64,000 nt of DNA, taken from Actinomadura viridilutea. Lineage in GTDB: Bacteria > Actinomycetota > Actinomycetes > Streptosporangiales > Streptosporangiaceae. The stretch's first letter is position 1. Each line of letters starts with the position of its first letter. Of the stretch, positions 17,808 to 31,466 are shown piece after piece. The stretch covers positions 124,001-188,000 of the forward strand of contig PVNI01000006.1 in the NCBI GenBank assembly GCA_003001795.1, in the 5' to 3' direction. A model generated the notes under the pieces. It saw only the letters and a list, made by a program, of their open reading frames with translations, made no database searches and was not told where the DNA came from. The translations under genes and the position numbers were made by a program.

Positions 17808-18974
17808 GTGGTGACCTACCTCGACCATGCGGCGACCACCCCGATGCTGCCCGAGGCCATCGCGGCGATGACCGAGCAGCTCGGCGCGCTCGGCAACCCG
17901 TCCTCGCTGCACGCCGTGGGCCGCCGCGCCCGCCGCGTCGTGGAGGAGTCCCGCGAGATCATCGCGGAGGCGTTCGACGCCCGCCCCAGCGAGGTCGTCT
18001 TCACCTCCGGAGGCACCGAGGCCGACAACCTCGCCGTCAAGGGCGTCTACTGGGCGCGCCGCGCCGCCGACCCGAACCGCACCCGGGTCCTGGCGGGCGC
18101 GGTGGAGCACCACGCCGTGCTGGACGCGGTGCGCTGGCTTGCCGAGCACCAGGGCGCCGAGGTGGAGTGGCTGCCGGTCGACGAGCTCGGCCGGGTCAGC
18201 CCCGACACGCTGCGCGCCGCGCTCGACAAGGCCGACGACGTCGCGCTCGTCACCGTGATGTGGGCCAACAACGAGGTCGGCACCGTGCAGCCGATCGCCG
18301 AGCTGGCCGCCGTCGCCCGGGAGCACGGCGTACCGTTCCACACCGACGCGGTGCAGGCCGCCGGGCAGCTGCCCGTGTCGTTCGCCGCGTCCGGCGTGCA
18401 GGCGCTCACCCTGTCGGGCCACAAGCTCGGCGGGCCGATGGGCGTGGGGGCGCTGCTGCTGGCCAAGGGCATCGACCCCGTGCCCGTCCTGCACGGCGGC
18501 GGCCAGGAGCGCGACGTGCGCTCGGGCACCCTCGACACGCCCGCCATCGCCGGGTTCGCGGCGGCCGTGCAGGTCGCGACGGCGCGGCGGGAGGAGGAGG
18601 CGCGCCGCCTGGCCGGGCTGCGCGACGCGCTCATCAAGGCGGTGCGGACGGCGGTGCCGGACGCGGTGCTCAACGGCGACCCCGAGAACCGCCTGCCCGG
18701 CAACGCGCACTTCTCCTTCCCCGGCTGCGAGGGCGACGCGCTGCTCATGCTGCTGGACGCGCGCGAGATCGAATGCTCGACCGGCTCGGCCTGCTCCGCC
18801 GGGGTGTCCCAGCCCAGCCACGTGCTGCTGGCGATGGGCGCCGACCCGGCCCGCGCCCGCGGCTCGCTGCGCTTCAGCCTCGGCCACACCTCCACCGAGG
18901 AGGACGTGGCGGCGCTCGCCGACGCCATCGGCCCGGTGGTCGAACGCGCCCGCCGGGCGGGGCTGTCCGCCTGA
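17808..18974 (+). CDS. Cysteine desulfurase (NifS/IscS-like, PLP-dependent)
   Basis: A class V aminotransferase-fold enzyme (388 aa) that removes sulfur from cysteine as an enzyme persulfide. It starts [17 protein letters not shown]. The PLP-binding lysine lies in [15 protein letters not shown]. The mobile-loop nucleophilic Cys is in [10 protein letters not shown]. The His stacked on PLP is in AVEHHAVLD. All catalytic elements are present. MnmA is encoded 1.2 kb downstream on the same strand, so a role in tRNA thiolation (sulfur for 2-thiouridine) is likely. No iscU or sufU neighbour is seen. Confidence 0.95.
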   Translation: MVTYLDHAATTPMLPEAIAAMTEQLGALGNPSSLHAVGRRARRVVEESREIIAEAFDARPSEVVFTSGGTEADNLAVKGVYWARRAADPNRTRVLAGAVEHHAVLDAVRWLAEHQGAEVEWLPVDELGRVSPDTLRAALDKADDVALVTVMWANNEVGTVQPIAELAAVAREHGVPFHTDAVQAAGQLPVSFAASGVQALTLSGHKLGGPMGVGALLLAKGIDPVPVLHGGGQERDVRSGTLDTPAIAGFAAAVQVATARREEEARRLAGLRDALIKAVRTAVPDAVLNGDPENRLPGNAHFSFPGCEGDALLMLLDAREIECSTGSACSAGVSQPSHVLLAMGADPARARGSLRFSLGHTSTEEDVAALADAIGPVVERARRAGLSA

Positions 18975-19045
18975 TCGCACGCCGGCCCGCCGCGCGCCGG
19001 AAGGCCGCCGAGGCGCCTCAGGCGAGGGCGCTCACGCGGGCGGCG

Positions 19046-20083
19046 CTACGGCCGGTAGGGCGCCAGGGCGCGCCAGCCGGGGTCGCTGGTCGAGGCGACC
19101 TTGGCCTTGCCCTCCGGCCAGCTCGCCGCCAGCTGGTCCAGCTCGGCCAGCACGCCGGAGTCGGGGTCGGCGTACAGGTGGAACACCCGCAGCCCGTCGC
19201 CGGTCTCGCGGAACGCCAGCACCGCGCGGTCGCCGAGCGCCTCCAGCCGCTTCTCGAACTCGCGCAGCGCGCCCGCCGACGGCTCCACCGGCAGCCGGTC
19301 GGGGTTGCTGTTGGCGTACGGCACCGTGATCGCCACGTGCAGGTCGCACAGCGGATAGTCCTGGCGGTGCAGCGGGAACCGGGCGCCCAGCCGGGCCGGA
19401 TGGCCGCGCGGGGTGCGGCCCTCGCCGTTCAGCCACGTGGGCTCGCGGAACGGCTCGGCGATCTGCTCCACCACGGCGGGCAGCACGGCGGGCGCCAGCG
19501 CGTCCATGGGCGGCTCGGTGGCGATCGTCACCTCGCCGATCCAGCGGGCCACGTCGTCCTCGCCGAGCGCCCAGTCCAGCACGTGCAGGGCGACGCGCAG
19601 CCGCTGCTCCTCGGCCACGAACAGGAAGTCGGGATGGTAGGCGGTCACGTTCACGCGGGCGCGCCGCTGGTCGGCGCGCATGGCGAGCCGCACGTACTCC
19701 AGGTCGAACTCGTGGTCGCCCAGCACCAGCCGCTGGCCGAGCATCTCCGGGTCGGCCTGCCGCGCCGCGTGGTAGCGCCATCCGTCCGCGTCGGCCGGGG
19801 CGGCGCGCAGCCACCGCTCGGTCAGGCCGCGCAGCTCGGGGTCCCCGCCGCCGGTGAGGGTCAGGGCGGGCGGCTGGTCGTCGCCGCCGCCGATCTCCCA
19901 CTGCAGCCCCGGGTTGATCTTGTGGACCCGCCGGGACAGCTCCTCCACCACCTCGGTGGACAGCCCTTCGCCCAGACGCCGTTCGATCTCCGGCCGGACC
20001 TGCGGCCACCACGCCCAGAACTCGGCGATCGCCGGCGCGGCGGCAGGTGAGGAGGTGTCTCGGGGACGGCGGAAGATTCCCAT
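19046..20083 (-). CDS. Conserved protein of unknown function, 345 aa
   Basis: A soluble protein beginning MGIFRRPRDTSS, followed by FWAWWPQVRPEIERRLGEGL. It is acidic and has regular alternating secondary structure; the region WEIGGGDDQPPALTLTGGG near residue 70 and the C-terminal AVLAFRETGDGLRVFHLYAD resemble DUF695-type proteins, but the assignment is weak. The start is ATG 20083, with TACGAT (20094-20099 on this strand) ten bases before it. It is convergent with the cysteine desulfurase and divergent from mnmA, so it is not in their operon. No enzyme motif is seen. Confidence 0.75.
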   Translation of the reverse strand: MGIFRRPRDTSSPAAAPAIAEFWAWWPQVRPEIERRLGEGLSTEVVEELSRRVHKINPGLQWEIGGGDDQPPALTLTGGGDPELRGLTERWLRAAPADADGWRYHAARQADPEMLGQRLVLGDHEFDLEYVRLAMRADQRRARVNVTAYHPDFLFVAEEQRLRVALHVLDWALGEDDVARWIGEVTIATEPPMDALAPAVLPAVVEQIAEPFREPTWLNGEGRTPRGHPARLGARFPLHRQDYPLCDLHVAITVPYANSNPDRLPVEPSAGALREFEKRLEALGDRAVLAFRETGDGLRVFHLYADPDSGVLAELDQLAASWPEGKAKVASTSDPGWRALAPYRP

Positions 20084-20146
20084 AGCGGATGTCATCGTAC
20101 GCGGAATGCGCGACGCCCCGCCGCCGCTACATAGGCTGGAGGGGTT

Positions 20147-21223
20147 ATGACTTTGCGCGTACTCGCCGCCATGTCCGGCGGCGTCGACTCCGCGGTGGCC
20201 GCGGCGCGGGCCGTCGAGGCCGGGCACGACGTCACCGGCGTCCACATGGCCCTGTCGAGCAACCCGCGGTCGTACCGGACGGGCGCCCGCGGCTGCTGCA
20301 CGCTGGAGGACTCCCGCGACGCCCGCCGCGCCGCCGACGTCATCGGCATCCCGTTCTACGTGTGGGACCTGGCCGAGCGGTTCCACCGCGACGTCGTCGA
20401 GGACTTCGTCAGCGAGTACGCGGCGGGCCGCACCCCCAACCCGTGCCTGCGCTGCAACGAGAAGATCAAGTTCTCGGCGCTGCTGGACCGGGCGCTGGCG
20501 CTGGGCTTCGACGCCGTCTGCACCGGCCACTACGCGCGCCTGGAGAACGGCGTGCTGCGCCGCGGCGTGGACCCGGCCAAGGACCAGTCGTACGTGCTGG
20601 CCGTGTGCACGCCCGAGCAGCTCGCCCACGCGATGTTCCCGCTGGGCGACACCACCAAGGCCGACATCCGCGCCGAGGCGCAGCGCCGCGGCCTGCAGGT
20701 GGCCGACAAGCCCGACAGCCACGACATCTGCTTCATCGCCGACGGCGACACGCGCCGCTTCCTGGCCGAGCGGCTGGGCACCGCCCCCGGCCCGATCGTG
20801 GACCAGGACGGCAACAAGGTCGGCGAGCACGACGGCGCCTACGCCTACACGGTGGGGCAGCGCAAGGGGCTGCGCCTCGGCACCCCCGCCCCGGACGGGC
20901 GTCCCCGGTACGTGCTCGACATCTCGCCGGTGACCAACACCGTCACGGTCGGGCCCCGCGAGGCCCTGGACGTGACGGAGATCGTGGGCGAGCGCCCCGT
21001 GTGGCTGTCGGAGCCCCCGTCCGGGCCGCTGTCCTGCCAGGTGCAGCTGCGCGCCCACGGCGAGGTGCACGACTGCGTGGCCGAGATGGTGGACGACACG
21101 ATGCGCATCCGGCTCGCCCGCCCCGCGCGCGGCGTGGCCGCCGGGCAGGCCGCCGTGCTGTACGACGGCGACCGCGTCCTCGGGTCGTCCACGATCGCGA
21201 GCACCGTGCGCGCCGCGGTCTGA
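20147..21223 (+). CDS. mnmA: tRNA-specific 2-thiouridylase MnmA
   Basis: MnmA (358 aa) adds sulfur to U34 of tRNA-Glu, -Gln and -Lys. The ATP-pyrophosphatase P-loop is [20 protein letters not shown] at residues 8-27. The two catalytic cysteines are in [12 protein letters not shown] and [11 protein letters not shown]. The C-terminal barrel has the conserved YTVGQRKGL. The ATG at 20147 is preceded by GGAGGGG and by a TAGGCT -10 box (20132-20137). Sulfur probably comes from the cysteine desulfurase encoded upstream. Confidence 0.97.
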   Translation: MTLRVLAAMSGGVDSAVAAARAVEAGHDVTGVHMALSSNPRSYRTGARGCCTLEDSRDARRAADVIGIPFYVWDLAERFHRDVVEDFVSEYAAGRTPNPCLRCNEKIKFSALLDRALALGFDAVCTGHYARLENGVLRRGVDPAKDQSYVLAVCTPEQLAHAMFPLGDTTKADIRAEAQRRGLQVADKPDSHDICFIADGDTRRFLAERLGTAPGPIVDQDGNKVGEHDGAYAYTVGQRKGLRLGTPAPDGRPRYVLDISPVTNTVTVGPREALDVTEIVGERPVWLSEPPSGPLSCQVQLRAHGEVHDCVAEMVDDTMRIRLARPARGVAAGQAAVLYDGDRVLGSSTIASTVRAAV

Positions 21224-21271
21224 CCGGCGCGTCTGTTCCCTTTGGTCGATCCTCTGCGGAAAGGACGGATC

Positions 21272-22090
21272 GTGCAGTTCGGTGTGTCGACTTTCGTCAC
21301 GGACGACGGGATCAACCCGGCCGCGCTCGGGAAGGCCCTGGAGGAGCGGGGGTTCGGCTCCCTGTACGTCGCCGAGCACACCCACATCCCGGTCAAGCGC
21401 GAGAGCCCGTGGCCGGGCGGCGACGAGCTGCCCCGCCACTACTACCGCACGCTCGACCCGTTCGTGACGCTGGCCGCCGCGGCGGCGGTGACCGAGCGGC
21501 TGCGGGTGGGCACCGGCATCGCCCTGGTGGTCCAGCGCGACCCGATCATCCTGGCCAAGGAGGTGGCGTCCCTGGACCTGATGTCCGGCGGGCGGGCCGT
21601 CCTCGGCGTCGGCGCGGGCTGGAACCGCGAGGAGATGCGCAACCACGGCACCGACCCGCGCACCCGCATGCGGCTGATGCGCGAGCGAGTGCTGGCCATC
21701 AAGGAGCTGTGGACGGCCGAGCAGGCCGAGTTCCACGGCGAGTTCGTCGACTTCGACCCCGTCTACAGCTACCCCAAGCCGGTGCAGGACCCGCACCCGC
21801 CGGTCATGGTGGGCGGAGCCGGCCCGACGACGTTCGACCGGGTGATCGATTTCGGGGACGGATGGATGCCGATCTACGGGCGCGGCACCGACGAGCTGCC
21901 CCAAAAGATCGCCGAGCTGCGGGAGCGGGCGGGGCGGCGCGTGCCGGTGACGATGTTCGCCGTGCCGCCCGAGCCGAAGGTCGTGGACGAGCTGCGGGAC
22001 GCGGGCGTCGACGAGATCCTGTTCGGCCTGCCCACCGAGCCCGAGGACGCCACCCTGCGCCGCCTGGACGCCCTGGCGGAGCTGCTGTGA
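21272..22090 (+). CDS. LLM-class F420-dependent oxidoreductase
   Basis: A luciferase-like monooxygenase-fold protein (272 aa), likely using coenzyme F420. It starts VQFGVSTFVTDDGINP. The motifs SLYVAEHTHIPV, TGIALVVQRDPIILAKEVAS and RAVLGVGAGWNREEMRNHG are those of the actinobacterial TIGR03619-type subgroup. The GTG at 21272 is chosen for the conserved N-terminus and for GGAAAGGA at 21258-21265. The substrate is unknown. It is the first gene after mnmA, with 48 bases between. Confidence 0.9.
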   Translation: MQFGVSTFVTDDGINPAALGKALEERGFGSLYVAEHTHIPVKRESPWPGGDELPRHYYRTLDPFVTLAAAAAVTERLRVGTGIALVVQRDPIILAKEVASLDLMSGGRAVLGVGAGWNREEMRNHGTDPRTRMRLMRERVLAIKELWTAEQAEFHGEFVDFDPVYSYPKPVQDPHPPVMVGGAGPTTFDRVIDFGDGWMPIYGRGTDELPQKIAELRERAGRRVPVTMFAVPPEPKVVDELRDAGVDEILFGLPTEPEDATLRRLDALAELL

Positions 22091-22103
22091 CCCGGAGGTC
22101 GGC

Positions 22104-22109
22104 TAGGGT
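22104..22109 (+). promoter_or_regulatory. -10 box TAGGGT, leaderless start of the MetE-C-like gene
   Basis: TAGGGT ends 6 bases before GTG 22116, with no Shine-Dalgarno sequence between. Confidence 0.55.
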
Positions 22110-22115
22110 TCGGGC

Positions 22116-25428
<3,313 letters not shown>

Positions 25429-25447
25429 CGGCCCGCACTCGTTGCAC

Positions 25448-25493
25448 GGTTAACCAGTGGCGGGTTACCCAGGGGTACTATGTCGCTACATAG
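25448..25493. promoter_or_regulatory. Cluster of short palindromes between ligA and the c-di-GMP gene
   Basis: Within 46 bases lie GGTTAACC (25448-25455), GGGTTACCC (25462-25470) and CTATGT-CGCT-ACATAG (25478-25493). The last is followed by GGGGTAGT, echoing GGGGTACT before it. Such a cluster suggests an operator region. It is about 215 bases upstream of the GGDEF-EAL gene, with no gene between. Confidence 0.45.
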
Positions 25494-25707
25494 GGGTAGT
25501 GGACTGGAGCGGAATGGGAATAACGGAACGTACGCAATCGGTTTCGCGAAGTTGAGCCGAGGCCGTACCCTCCCAGTCATCACCAACCTCCCGAACCTCC
25601 GTGCGTCACAGGACGGGGGAACGGGGCCATGCCGCCGGCGTCCGCGCCGGCGGTGACCACGGACCCGCGGCCGACCGGGGGGCGGTTGCCGACCCTTCGA
25701 GGATGTG

Positions 25708-27279
25708 ATGAAGGACCCGAACAACACGCGGAACACCGTGCCGCGCCGGGGCTCCCCGCTGTGGATCTACTTCGCGGTCGTCATCGTCGCGGGCGCGGCC
25801 GTCTTCGCGGCCGCGCTGGCGGGCGTGTCCGGCGCGCAGGTCGACGCGCTGGCGGGCAACCCGGTGTTCTGGATCCTCGCCGCCTTCATCGTGTTCGGCG
25901 AGCTCCGGCCGATCATCACGCCCGGCTGCACCGAGAACAACGGCGCCGCCACCTCCACGACCTTCTCGTTCGCGGCCCTGCTGTACGCGGGGCTGCCCGT
26001 CGCCGCGGTGCTGCAGTCCGCCGCCGTCGTCACCTGCGGCGTGCTGTGGGGGCGCAGCCCGCACCGCATCGCGTTCAACGCCGCCCAGTACACCCTCAGC
26101 CTGGCCGCCGCGTCCGGGACGCTCGCCCTGTTCGGCGTGCATCCCGGGCCGACCGCCCTGTGGGTGCCCGAGGGCGGCGACCTGCCCGCGATCGCCGCGG
26201 CGGGCGCGGTCTACTTCGCCTGCAACGACACCCTCGTGGGCGCGGCGATCGCGCTGCACGAGCGCACGTCCCTGATCAAGACGCTGCGCTGGGACCTCGG
26301 CTACCAGGTCCTGGTGCACCTGGCGCTGCTGGCGCTGGCGCCGCTGGTCGTGGTGGCGATGGACCGGTCGGCCGCGTTCGTCCCGCTCATCCTGCTGCCG
26401 TTCATCGCGGTGTACCTCAACGCCTCGGCCTCGGTGCGCCGCGAGCACCAGGCGCTGCACGACGGGCTGACGGGCCTGCCCAACCGGAAGATGCTGATCG
26501 CCCGGACCGAGCAGTCCATGGCCGAGGCGCGCGCCGCGGCGTCCCGCGTCACCTCCCGGGGCGCGTCCCGTGGCGCGTCTCAAGAGAAGGGCGCCGCGCA
26601 GGAGCCGCCCCGCGTCGGGCTGTTCCTGCTGGACCTCGACCGGTTCAAAGAGGTCAACGACACGCTCGGCCACGCCACCGGCGACCGGCTGCTGCAGCTG
26701 GTGGCGCACCGCCTCACCCACAGCGTGCGGCCCGGCGACCTGGTGGCCCGGCTCGGCGGCGACGAGTTCGCCGTGCTGCTGCCGAGCATCCGCGACGCCG
26801 CCGCGGCCCGCGAGGTGGCCGCCCGGCTGCGCGCCGCGCTCGGCGAGCCGGTCCGGCTGGACGGCATGTCGTTCGACCTGGACGGCAGCGTGGGCATCGC
26901 GCTGTTCCCCGACCACGCCCCCGACTTCGACCTGCTGCTGCAGCGCGCCGACGTGGCGATGTACCTGGCCAAGGAGAGCCGCTCCGGCGTGGAGGTCTAC
27001 TCGCCGGACAAGGACCGCAACTCCCCGGCCCGGCTGAGCATGCTGGGCGACCTGCGCCGCGCCGTCGACCGCGGCGAGCTGGAGCTGTTCTACCAGCCGA
27101 AGGTGTCCCTGCACGACGGGCAGCTGGTCGGCATGGAGGCGCTGGTGCGCTGGCGCCATCCCGACAAGGGGCTGCTGGAGCCCGAGCACTTCCTGCCGAT
27201 CGCGGAGCAGACGTACCTGATGCGCTCCATCACCCACTACGTGGTGGACGCCGCGCTGGCGCAGGCCGCCGCGTGGTGA
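25708..27279 (+). CDS. Membrane GGDEF protein with an EAL domain truncated by TGA (first part)
   Basis: Six or more hydrophobic segments fill about residues 12-225 (PLWIYFAVVIVAGAAVFAAAL onward). The GGDEF domain follows (HDGLTGLPNRKML ... RLGGDEFAVLLP), with an intact active-site motif, so c-di-GMP synthesis is expected. An EAL domain then starts (EALVRWRHPDKGLLEPEHF) but stops at TGA 27277-27279 after AQAAAW. The same frame reopens at once (RDGLTVQVAVNAS) and completes the EAL domain to 27819. The start is ATG 25708 after GAGGATG; a GTG lies three bases earlier. Either a nonsense mutation, a sequencing error or readthrough explains the break. Confidence 0.85.
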   Translation: MKDPNNTRNTVPRRGSPLWIYFAVVIVAGAAVFAAALAGVSGAQVDALAGNPVFWILAAFIVFGELRPIITPGCTENNGAATSTTFSFAALLYAGLPVAAVLQSAAVVTCGVLWGRSPHRIAFNAAQYTLSLAAASGTLALFGVHPGPTALWVPEGGDLPAIAAAGAVYFACNDTLVGAAIALHERTSLIKTLRWDLGYQVLVHLALLALAPLVVVAMDRSAAFVPLILLPFIAVYLNASASVRREHQALHDGLTGLPNRKMLIARTEQSMAEARAAASRVTSRGASRGASQEKGAAQEPPRVGLFLLDLDRFKEVNDTLGHATGDRLLQLVAHRLTHSVRPGDLVARLGGDEFAVLLPSIRDAAAAREVAARLRAALGEPVRLDGMSFDLDGSVGIALFPDHAPDFDLLLQRADVAMYLAKESRSGVEVYSPDKDRNSPARLSMLGDLRRAVDRGELELFYQPKVSLHDGQLVGMEALVRWRHPDKGLLEPEHFLPIAEQTYLMRSITHYVVDAALAQAAAW

Positions 27280-27306
27280 CGCGACGGCCTGACCGTCCAG
27301 GTCGCG

Positions 27307-27819
27307 GTGAACGCCTCGGGCCGCGACCTGTTCGACACCGGCCTCGCCGAGACCATCGGCAGCGGCCTGCTGGCCCGCGGGCTGCCCACCGCCGCCCTGC
27401 AGCTGGAGATCACCGAGCGGATCCTCATGAACGAGCCCGCCTACGCCTCCGACACCGTCGCGGCGCTGGCCGAGCTCGGGATCCCGCTCAGCCTGGACGA
27501 CTTCGGCACCGGCTACTCGTCCCTGGTCCGGCTCAAGCGGCTGCCGGTCGAGGAGATCAAGATCGACGCGTCGTTCGTGCGGCGGCTCGCCCGCTCGGCC
27601 GACGACGCGGTGATCGTCCGCTCCATCGTCGACCTGGCCCGCACGCTCGGCCTGCGCTCGGTCGCCGAGGGCGTCGAGGACCCGCAGACCGCCGGCACGC
27701 TGCGCGAGATGGGCTGCGACGCCGCGCAGGGCCGGCACTTCGGCCGTCCCATGGACGCCGCCACCGCCACCGAGTGGCTGCGCCGCCGCACCCAGCGCGC
27801 CCCCGAACCGGCCGCCTGA
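27307..27819 (+). pseudogene. Rest of the EAL domain, in frame after the TGA
   Basis: This continues the frame of the preceding gene. It keeps the EAL catalytic segments LEITERILMNE, LDDFGTGYSSLVRL, KIDASFVRRLA, VAEGVEDPQ and CDAAQGRHFGRPM. Without the N-terminal EALVRW segment it cannot fold as a full phosphodiesterase. A GTG at 27307 could permit re-initiation, but no strong ribosome site precedes it. All active-site residues are intact, so the disruption is recent or the TGA is read through; the TGA-C context is known to be leaky. Confidence 0.7.
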
Positions 27820-27866
27820 CGGCCGCAGGACCCGGACCTGCCGAGCGCAGGCCGGGGATCTCGTGG

Positions 27867-27908
27867 GACCTCCAGATGGAGACCTCCGGATGGAGACCTC
27901 CGGATGGA
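27867..27908 (+). repeat. Three tandem 14-bp units
   Basis: GACCTCCAGATGGA, GACCTCCGGATGGA and GACCTCCGGATGGA follow one another directly. They lie in the 304-base gap between the EAL fragment and gatC. No gene is seen in the gap; a promoter for gatC is at its far end. Confidence 0.75.
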
Positions 27909-28078
27909 GAAGGGCCATGCCCAGATGCCGTCACGACCGGCTTCCTCTGAGGAGCGGGCGTGCCGGGGGACCGCGACGCGCGGCGGAGAGGGCCGCGCGA
28001 GGCCGCTGACCAGGCCGCCGAGCAGGCGCGGGAGCCGGTGCGGGGCGTAAACGCGTCGGTCGCGGCCTGTGCGGCCCA

Positions 28079-28084
28079 TAGGAT
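28079..28084 (+). promoter_or_regulatory. -10 box TAGGAT of the gatCAB operon
   Basis: TAGGAT at 28079-28084 would start transcription near 28091, about 33 bases before gatC. AGGAACGG lies between the two. Confidence 0.45.
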
Positions 28085-28123
28085 GGCAGGGAACCCAATC
28101 CGATCTCAGGAACGGTTGTCCAG

Positions 28124-28423
28124 ATGACCGCCATCACCCGTGACGAGGTAGCGCACCTCGCCCGGCTGTCCCGGCTGGCGCTCGGCGAGGACGAGCTCGA
28201 CCATCTCGCCGCCCAGCTCGACCAGATCATCTCCGCTGTCGCGCGGGTGCAGGAGGTCGCGGCGCAGGACATCCCGCCGACCTCGCACGCGCTGCCGCTG
28301 AGCAACGTCTACCGGGCCGACGAGGTCCGGCCCTCGCTGCCGCCCGAGCAGGCGCTGGGGGGCGCCCCGGCGGCGGAGGAGCAGCGCTTCCGCGTGCCCC
28401 GGATCCTCGGCGAGGAGGCGTGA
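28124..28423 (+). CDS. gatC: Aspartyl/glutamyl-tRNA amidotransferase subunit C
   Basis: GatC (99 aa) stabilises the GatCAB complex, which converts Glu-tRNA-Gln to Gln-tRNA-Gln. The motifs [20 protein letters not shown] and [19 protein letters not shown] are diagnostic. The C-terminal part has [18 protein letters not shown] and FRVPRIL. It is first in the gatC-gatA-gatB operon, with three bases between its stop and gatA. Confidence 0.97.
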   Translation: MTAITRDEVAHLARLSRLALGEDELDHLAAQLDQIISAVARVQEVAAQDIPPTSHALPLSNVYRADEVRPSLPPEQALGGAPAAEEQRFRVPRILGEEA

Positions 28424-28426
28424 CCG

Positions 28427-29956
28427 GTGAGTGATCTGACCAGGAAGACCGCGGCGGAGCTGGCGGGGCTGGTGGCCTCGGGGGAGGCGTCCGCCGTCGA
28501 GGTGGCGCGGGCGCACCTGGAGCGGGTCGCCGCCGTCGACGGGCAGGTGCACGCGTTCCTGCACGTCGACGAGGAGGCCGTGCTGGCGCAGGCGCGCGCG
28601 GTGGACGAGCGCCGCGCCGCCGGCGAGCGGCTCGGGCCGCTGGCCGGGGTGCCGATCGCGCACAAGGACGTGTTCACCACCGCCGACATGCCCACCACGG
28701 CCGGGTCGAAGATCCTGGAGGGCTGGCGGCCGCCGTACGACGCCACGGTGACCGCGCGGCTGCGCGCCGCCGGGCTGGTGATCCTCGGCAAGGCGAACAT
28801 GGACGAGTTCGCGATGGGCTCGTCCACCGAGAACAGCGCGTTCGGCCCGTCGCGCAACCCGTGGGACCTGACGCGCGTGCCGGGCGGCTCGTCCGGCGGG
28901 TCGTCGGCCGCGGTGGCGGCGTACGAGGCGCCGCTGGCGACCGGCACCGACACCGGCGGATCGATCCGCCAGCCCGCGGCGGTCACCGGCATCGTCGGCG
29001 TCAAGCCCACCTACGGCGGCTCCTCCCGCTACGGGGTGATCGCCTTCGCCTCGTCGCTGGACACGCCCGGCCCGTTCGCCCGCACCGTGCTGGACGCGGC
29101 GCTGCTGCACGAGGCGTTCAGCGGCCACGACCCGATGGACTCCACCTCGATCGACGCGCCGGTGCCGCCGGTGGTCGAGGCGGCCCGCCGCGCCGACGTG
29201 GCCGGGCTGCGCGTCGGCGTGGTCAAGGAGCTGGCCGGCGACGGCTACCAGCCGGGCGTGCTGGCCCGCTACCGGGAGGCCGTGGAGCTGCTGGAGTCGC
29301 TGGGCGCCAAGGTCGTCGAGGTGTCCTGCCCGCACTTCGGGTACGCGCTGCCCGCCTACTACCTGATCGCGCCGTCGGAGTGCTCGTCCAACCTGGCCCG
29401 CTTCGACGCCATGCGGTACGGGCTGCGCGTCGGCGACGACGGCACCCGCAGCGCCGAGGAGGTCATGGCGCTGACCCGGGCGCAGGGCTTCGGCGCCGAG
29501 GTCAAGCGGCGCATCATGCTCGGCACCTACGCCCTGTCGTCGGGCTACTACGACGCCTACTACGGCAAGGCCCAGCAGGTCCGCACGCTGATCAAGCGCG
29601 ACTTCGAGGCGGCGTTCGAGCAGGTCGACGTGCTGGTGTCGCCGACCACGCCGACGACGGCGTTCCCGATCGGCGAGCGCGCCGACGACCCGATGGCGAT
29701 GTACCTGGCCGACCTGTGCACGATCCCGGCGAACCTGGCGGGCGTCCCGGCGATCTCGGTGCCCTGCGGGCTGGCCGAGCCGGACGCGGCCGGCGGCGAG
29801 GGCGGCGGGCTGCCGGTCGGCCTGCAGGTCATGGCGCCGGTGCTGGCCGACGACCGGGTGTACCGGGTCGGCGCGGCCGTGGAGAAGGCCCTGGAGGACC
29901 GGTGGGGCGGCCCGCTGCTGGCCAAGGCCCCCGAGCTGGCGGAGGCAGCCCAGTGA
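28427..29956 (+). CDS. gatA: Aspartyl/glutamyl-tRNA amidotransferase subunit A
   Basis: GatA (509 aa) is the amidase that releases ammonia from glutamine for the GatB reaction. The Ser-Ser-Lys triad is visible: Lys in PIAHKDVFT, the cis-Ser in [13 protein letters not shown], and the nucleophile region [13 protein letters not shown]. The start is GTG 28427, eight bases after GAGGAGG. Its stop overlaps gatB (GTGA, 29953-29956), so translation is coupled. Confidence 0.97.
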   Translation: MSDLTRKTAAELAGLVASGEASAVEVARAHLERVAAVDGQVHAFLHVDEEAVLAQARAVDERRAAGERLGPLAGVPIAHKDVFTTADMPTTAGSKILEGWRPPYDATVTARLRAAGLVILGKANMDEFAMGSSTENSAFGPSRNPWDLTRVPGGSSGGSSAAVAAYEAPLATGTDTGGSIRQPAAVTGIVGVKPTYGGSSRYGVIAFASSLDTPGPFARTVLDAALLHEAFSGHDPMDSTSIDAPVPPVVEAARRADVAGLRVGVVKELAGDGYQPGVLARYREAVELLESLGAKVVEVSCPHFGYALPAYYLIAPSECSSNLARFDAMRYGLRVGDDGTRSAEEVMALTRAQGFGAEVKRRIMLGTYALSSGYYDAYYGKAQQVRTLIKRDFEAAFEQVDVLVSPTTPTTAFPIGERADDPMAMYLADLCTIPANLAGVPAISVPCGLAEPDAAGGEGGGLPVGLQVMAPVLADDRVYRVGAAVEKALEDRWGGPLLAKAPELAEAAQ

Positions 29957-31455
29957 GCACCCTTGCGCTGATGGACTACGACGAGGCGGTGTCCCGCTAC
30001 GAGCCGGTGCTGGGCGTGGAGACCCACATCGAGCTGGGCACGGCGTCCAAGATGTTCTGCGGCTGCGCGACCACGTTCGGCGCGCCGCCCAACACCCAGG
30101 TCTGCCCGGTCTGCCTCGGCCTGCCCGGCGCGCTGCCGGTCGCCAACCGGGCCGCCATCGAGGGCATCATCAAGATCGGCCTGGCGCTCAACTGCGAGAT
30201 CGCGGAATGGTGCCGGTTCGCCCGGAAGAACTACTTCTATCCGGACATGCCGAAGAACTACCAGATCTCGCAGTACGACGAGCCGCTGTGCGTCGACGGC
30301 CACCTCGACGTGGAGGTGGACGGCGAGACCTACCGCATCGGCATCGAGCGCGTCCACATGGAGGAGGACACCGGCAAGTCGATGCACGTCGGCGGCGCCA
30401 CCGGCCGGATCCAGGGCGCCGACCACTCGCTGGTCGACTACAACCGGGCGGGCATCCCCCTGGTCGAGATCGTCACCAAGCCGATCACCGGCACCGGGGA
30501 CAAGGCGCCGCTGGTGGCCCGCGCGTACGCCACCGAGCTGCGGGAGCTGGTGCGCGCCCTCGGCGTGTCGGACGTGCGCATGGAGCAGGGCTCGATGCGC
30601 TGCGACGTGAACGTGTCGCTGATGCCGCGCGGCTCGTCGCAGTGGGGCACCCGGACCGAGACCAAGAACGTCAACTCGCTGCGGTCGGTGGAGCGCGCCG
30701 TCCGGCACGAGATCGAGCGGCAGGCCGCCGTGCTGGCCTCGGGCGGCGCGGTCGTCCAGGAGACCCGGCACTTCCACGAGGACAGCGGCACCACCACCGC
30801 GGGCCGCAGCAAGGAGGAGGCGCAGGACTACCGCTACTTCCCCGAGCCGGACCTGGTGCCGATGGCGCCGTCCCGCGAGTGGGTGGAGGAGCTGCGCGCG
30901 AGCCTGCCCGAGCTGCCCGCCGCGCGCCGCCGCCGCGTCCAGCGGGAGTGGAACCTGTCCGACCTGGAGCTGCGGGACGTCGTCAACGCCGGGGCCCTCG
31001 ACCTGATCGAGAGCACCGTCAAGGCGGGCGCCTCGCCCGCGGCGGCCCGCAAGTGGTGGATGAACGAGCTGTCGCGGCGGGCCACCGAGCAGGGCGTGGA
31101 GCTGGCCGACCTGCCGGTCACCCCGGAGCAGGTGGCGCGCGTCCAGGAGATGGTGGACGCCGGGGAGCTGAACGACAAGCTGGCCCGGCAGGTCTTCGAG
31201 GGCGTGCTGGCCGGCGAGGGCGACCCGGACCAGGTGGTCGCCGCCCGCGGCCTCAAGATCGTCAGCGATGACGGGGAGCTGGCCGCCATCGTGGACCAGG
31301 CCATCGCCGACAACCCGGACGTGGCCGACAAGGTCCGCGGCGGCAAGGTGGCGGCCGCGGGCGCCCTGGTCGGCGCCGTCATGCGCGCCACCGGCGGCAA
31401 GGCCGACGCGGCCCGGGCCCGCCAGCTCATCCTCGAAAAGCTCGGCGCGTCCTGA
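29953..31455 (+). CDS. gatB: Aspartyl/glutamyl-tRNA amidotransferase subunit B
   Basis: GatB (500 aa) activates the tRNA-bound Glu/Asp and transfers ammonia to it. Conserved motifs are [57 protein letters not shown] and MRCDVNVSL. The zinc-site cysteines (CGC and CPVC) are intact. The C-terminal YqeY-like tail ends [18 protein letters not shown]. The GTG start overlaps the gatA stop. No GlnRS gene is seen, consistent with the indirect Gln-tRNA route. Confidence 0.97.
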   Translation: MSTLALMDYDEAVSRYEPVLGVETHIELGTASKMFCGCATTFGAPPNTQVCPVCLGLPGALPVANRAAIEGIIKIGLALNCEIAEWCRFARKNYFYPDMPKNYQISQYDEPLCVDGHLDVEVDGETYRIGIERVHMEEDTGKSMHVGGATGRIQGADHSLVDYNRAGIPLVEIVTKPITGTGDKAPLVARAYATELRELVRALGVSDVRMEQGSMRCDVNVSLMPRGSSQWGTRTETKNVNSLRSVERAVRHEIERQAAVLASGGAVVQETRHFHEDSGTTTAGRSKEEAQDYRYFPEPDLVPMAPSREWVEELRASLPELPAARRRRVQREWNLSDLELRDVVNAGALDLIESTVKAGASPAAARKWWMNELSRRATEQGVELADLPVTPEQVARVQEMVDAGELNDKLARQVFEGVLAGEGDPDQVVAARGLKIVSDDGELAAIVDQAIADNPDVADKVRGGKVAAAGALVGAVMRATGGKADAARARQLILEKLGAS

Positions 31456-31466
31456 CCGTCCGCCCC

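Noticed and set aside
22091..22115. SAM or cobalamin riboswitch upstream of the MetE-like gene
   Set aside because: Only 25 bases separate the genes and a leaderless promoter fills them; there is no room for a riboswitch.
27867..27908. CRISPR-like array
   Set aside because: The 14-base units are directly adjacent without spacers, so this is a simple tandem repeat.
28102..28117. TCTCAGGAACGGTTG before gatC as another operator copy
   Set aside because: The right half has no TGAGA arm, so it does not fit TCTCA-N5-TGAGA.
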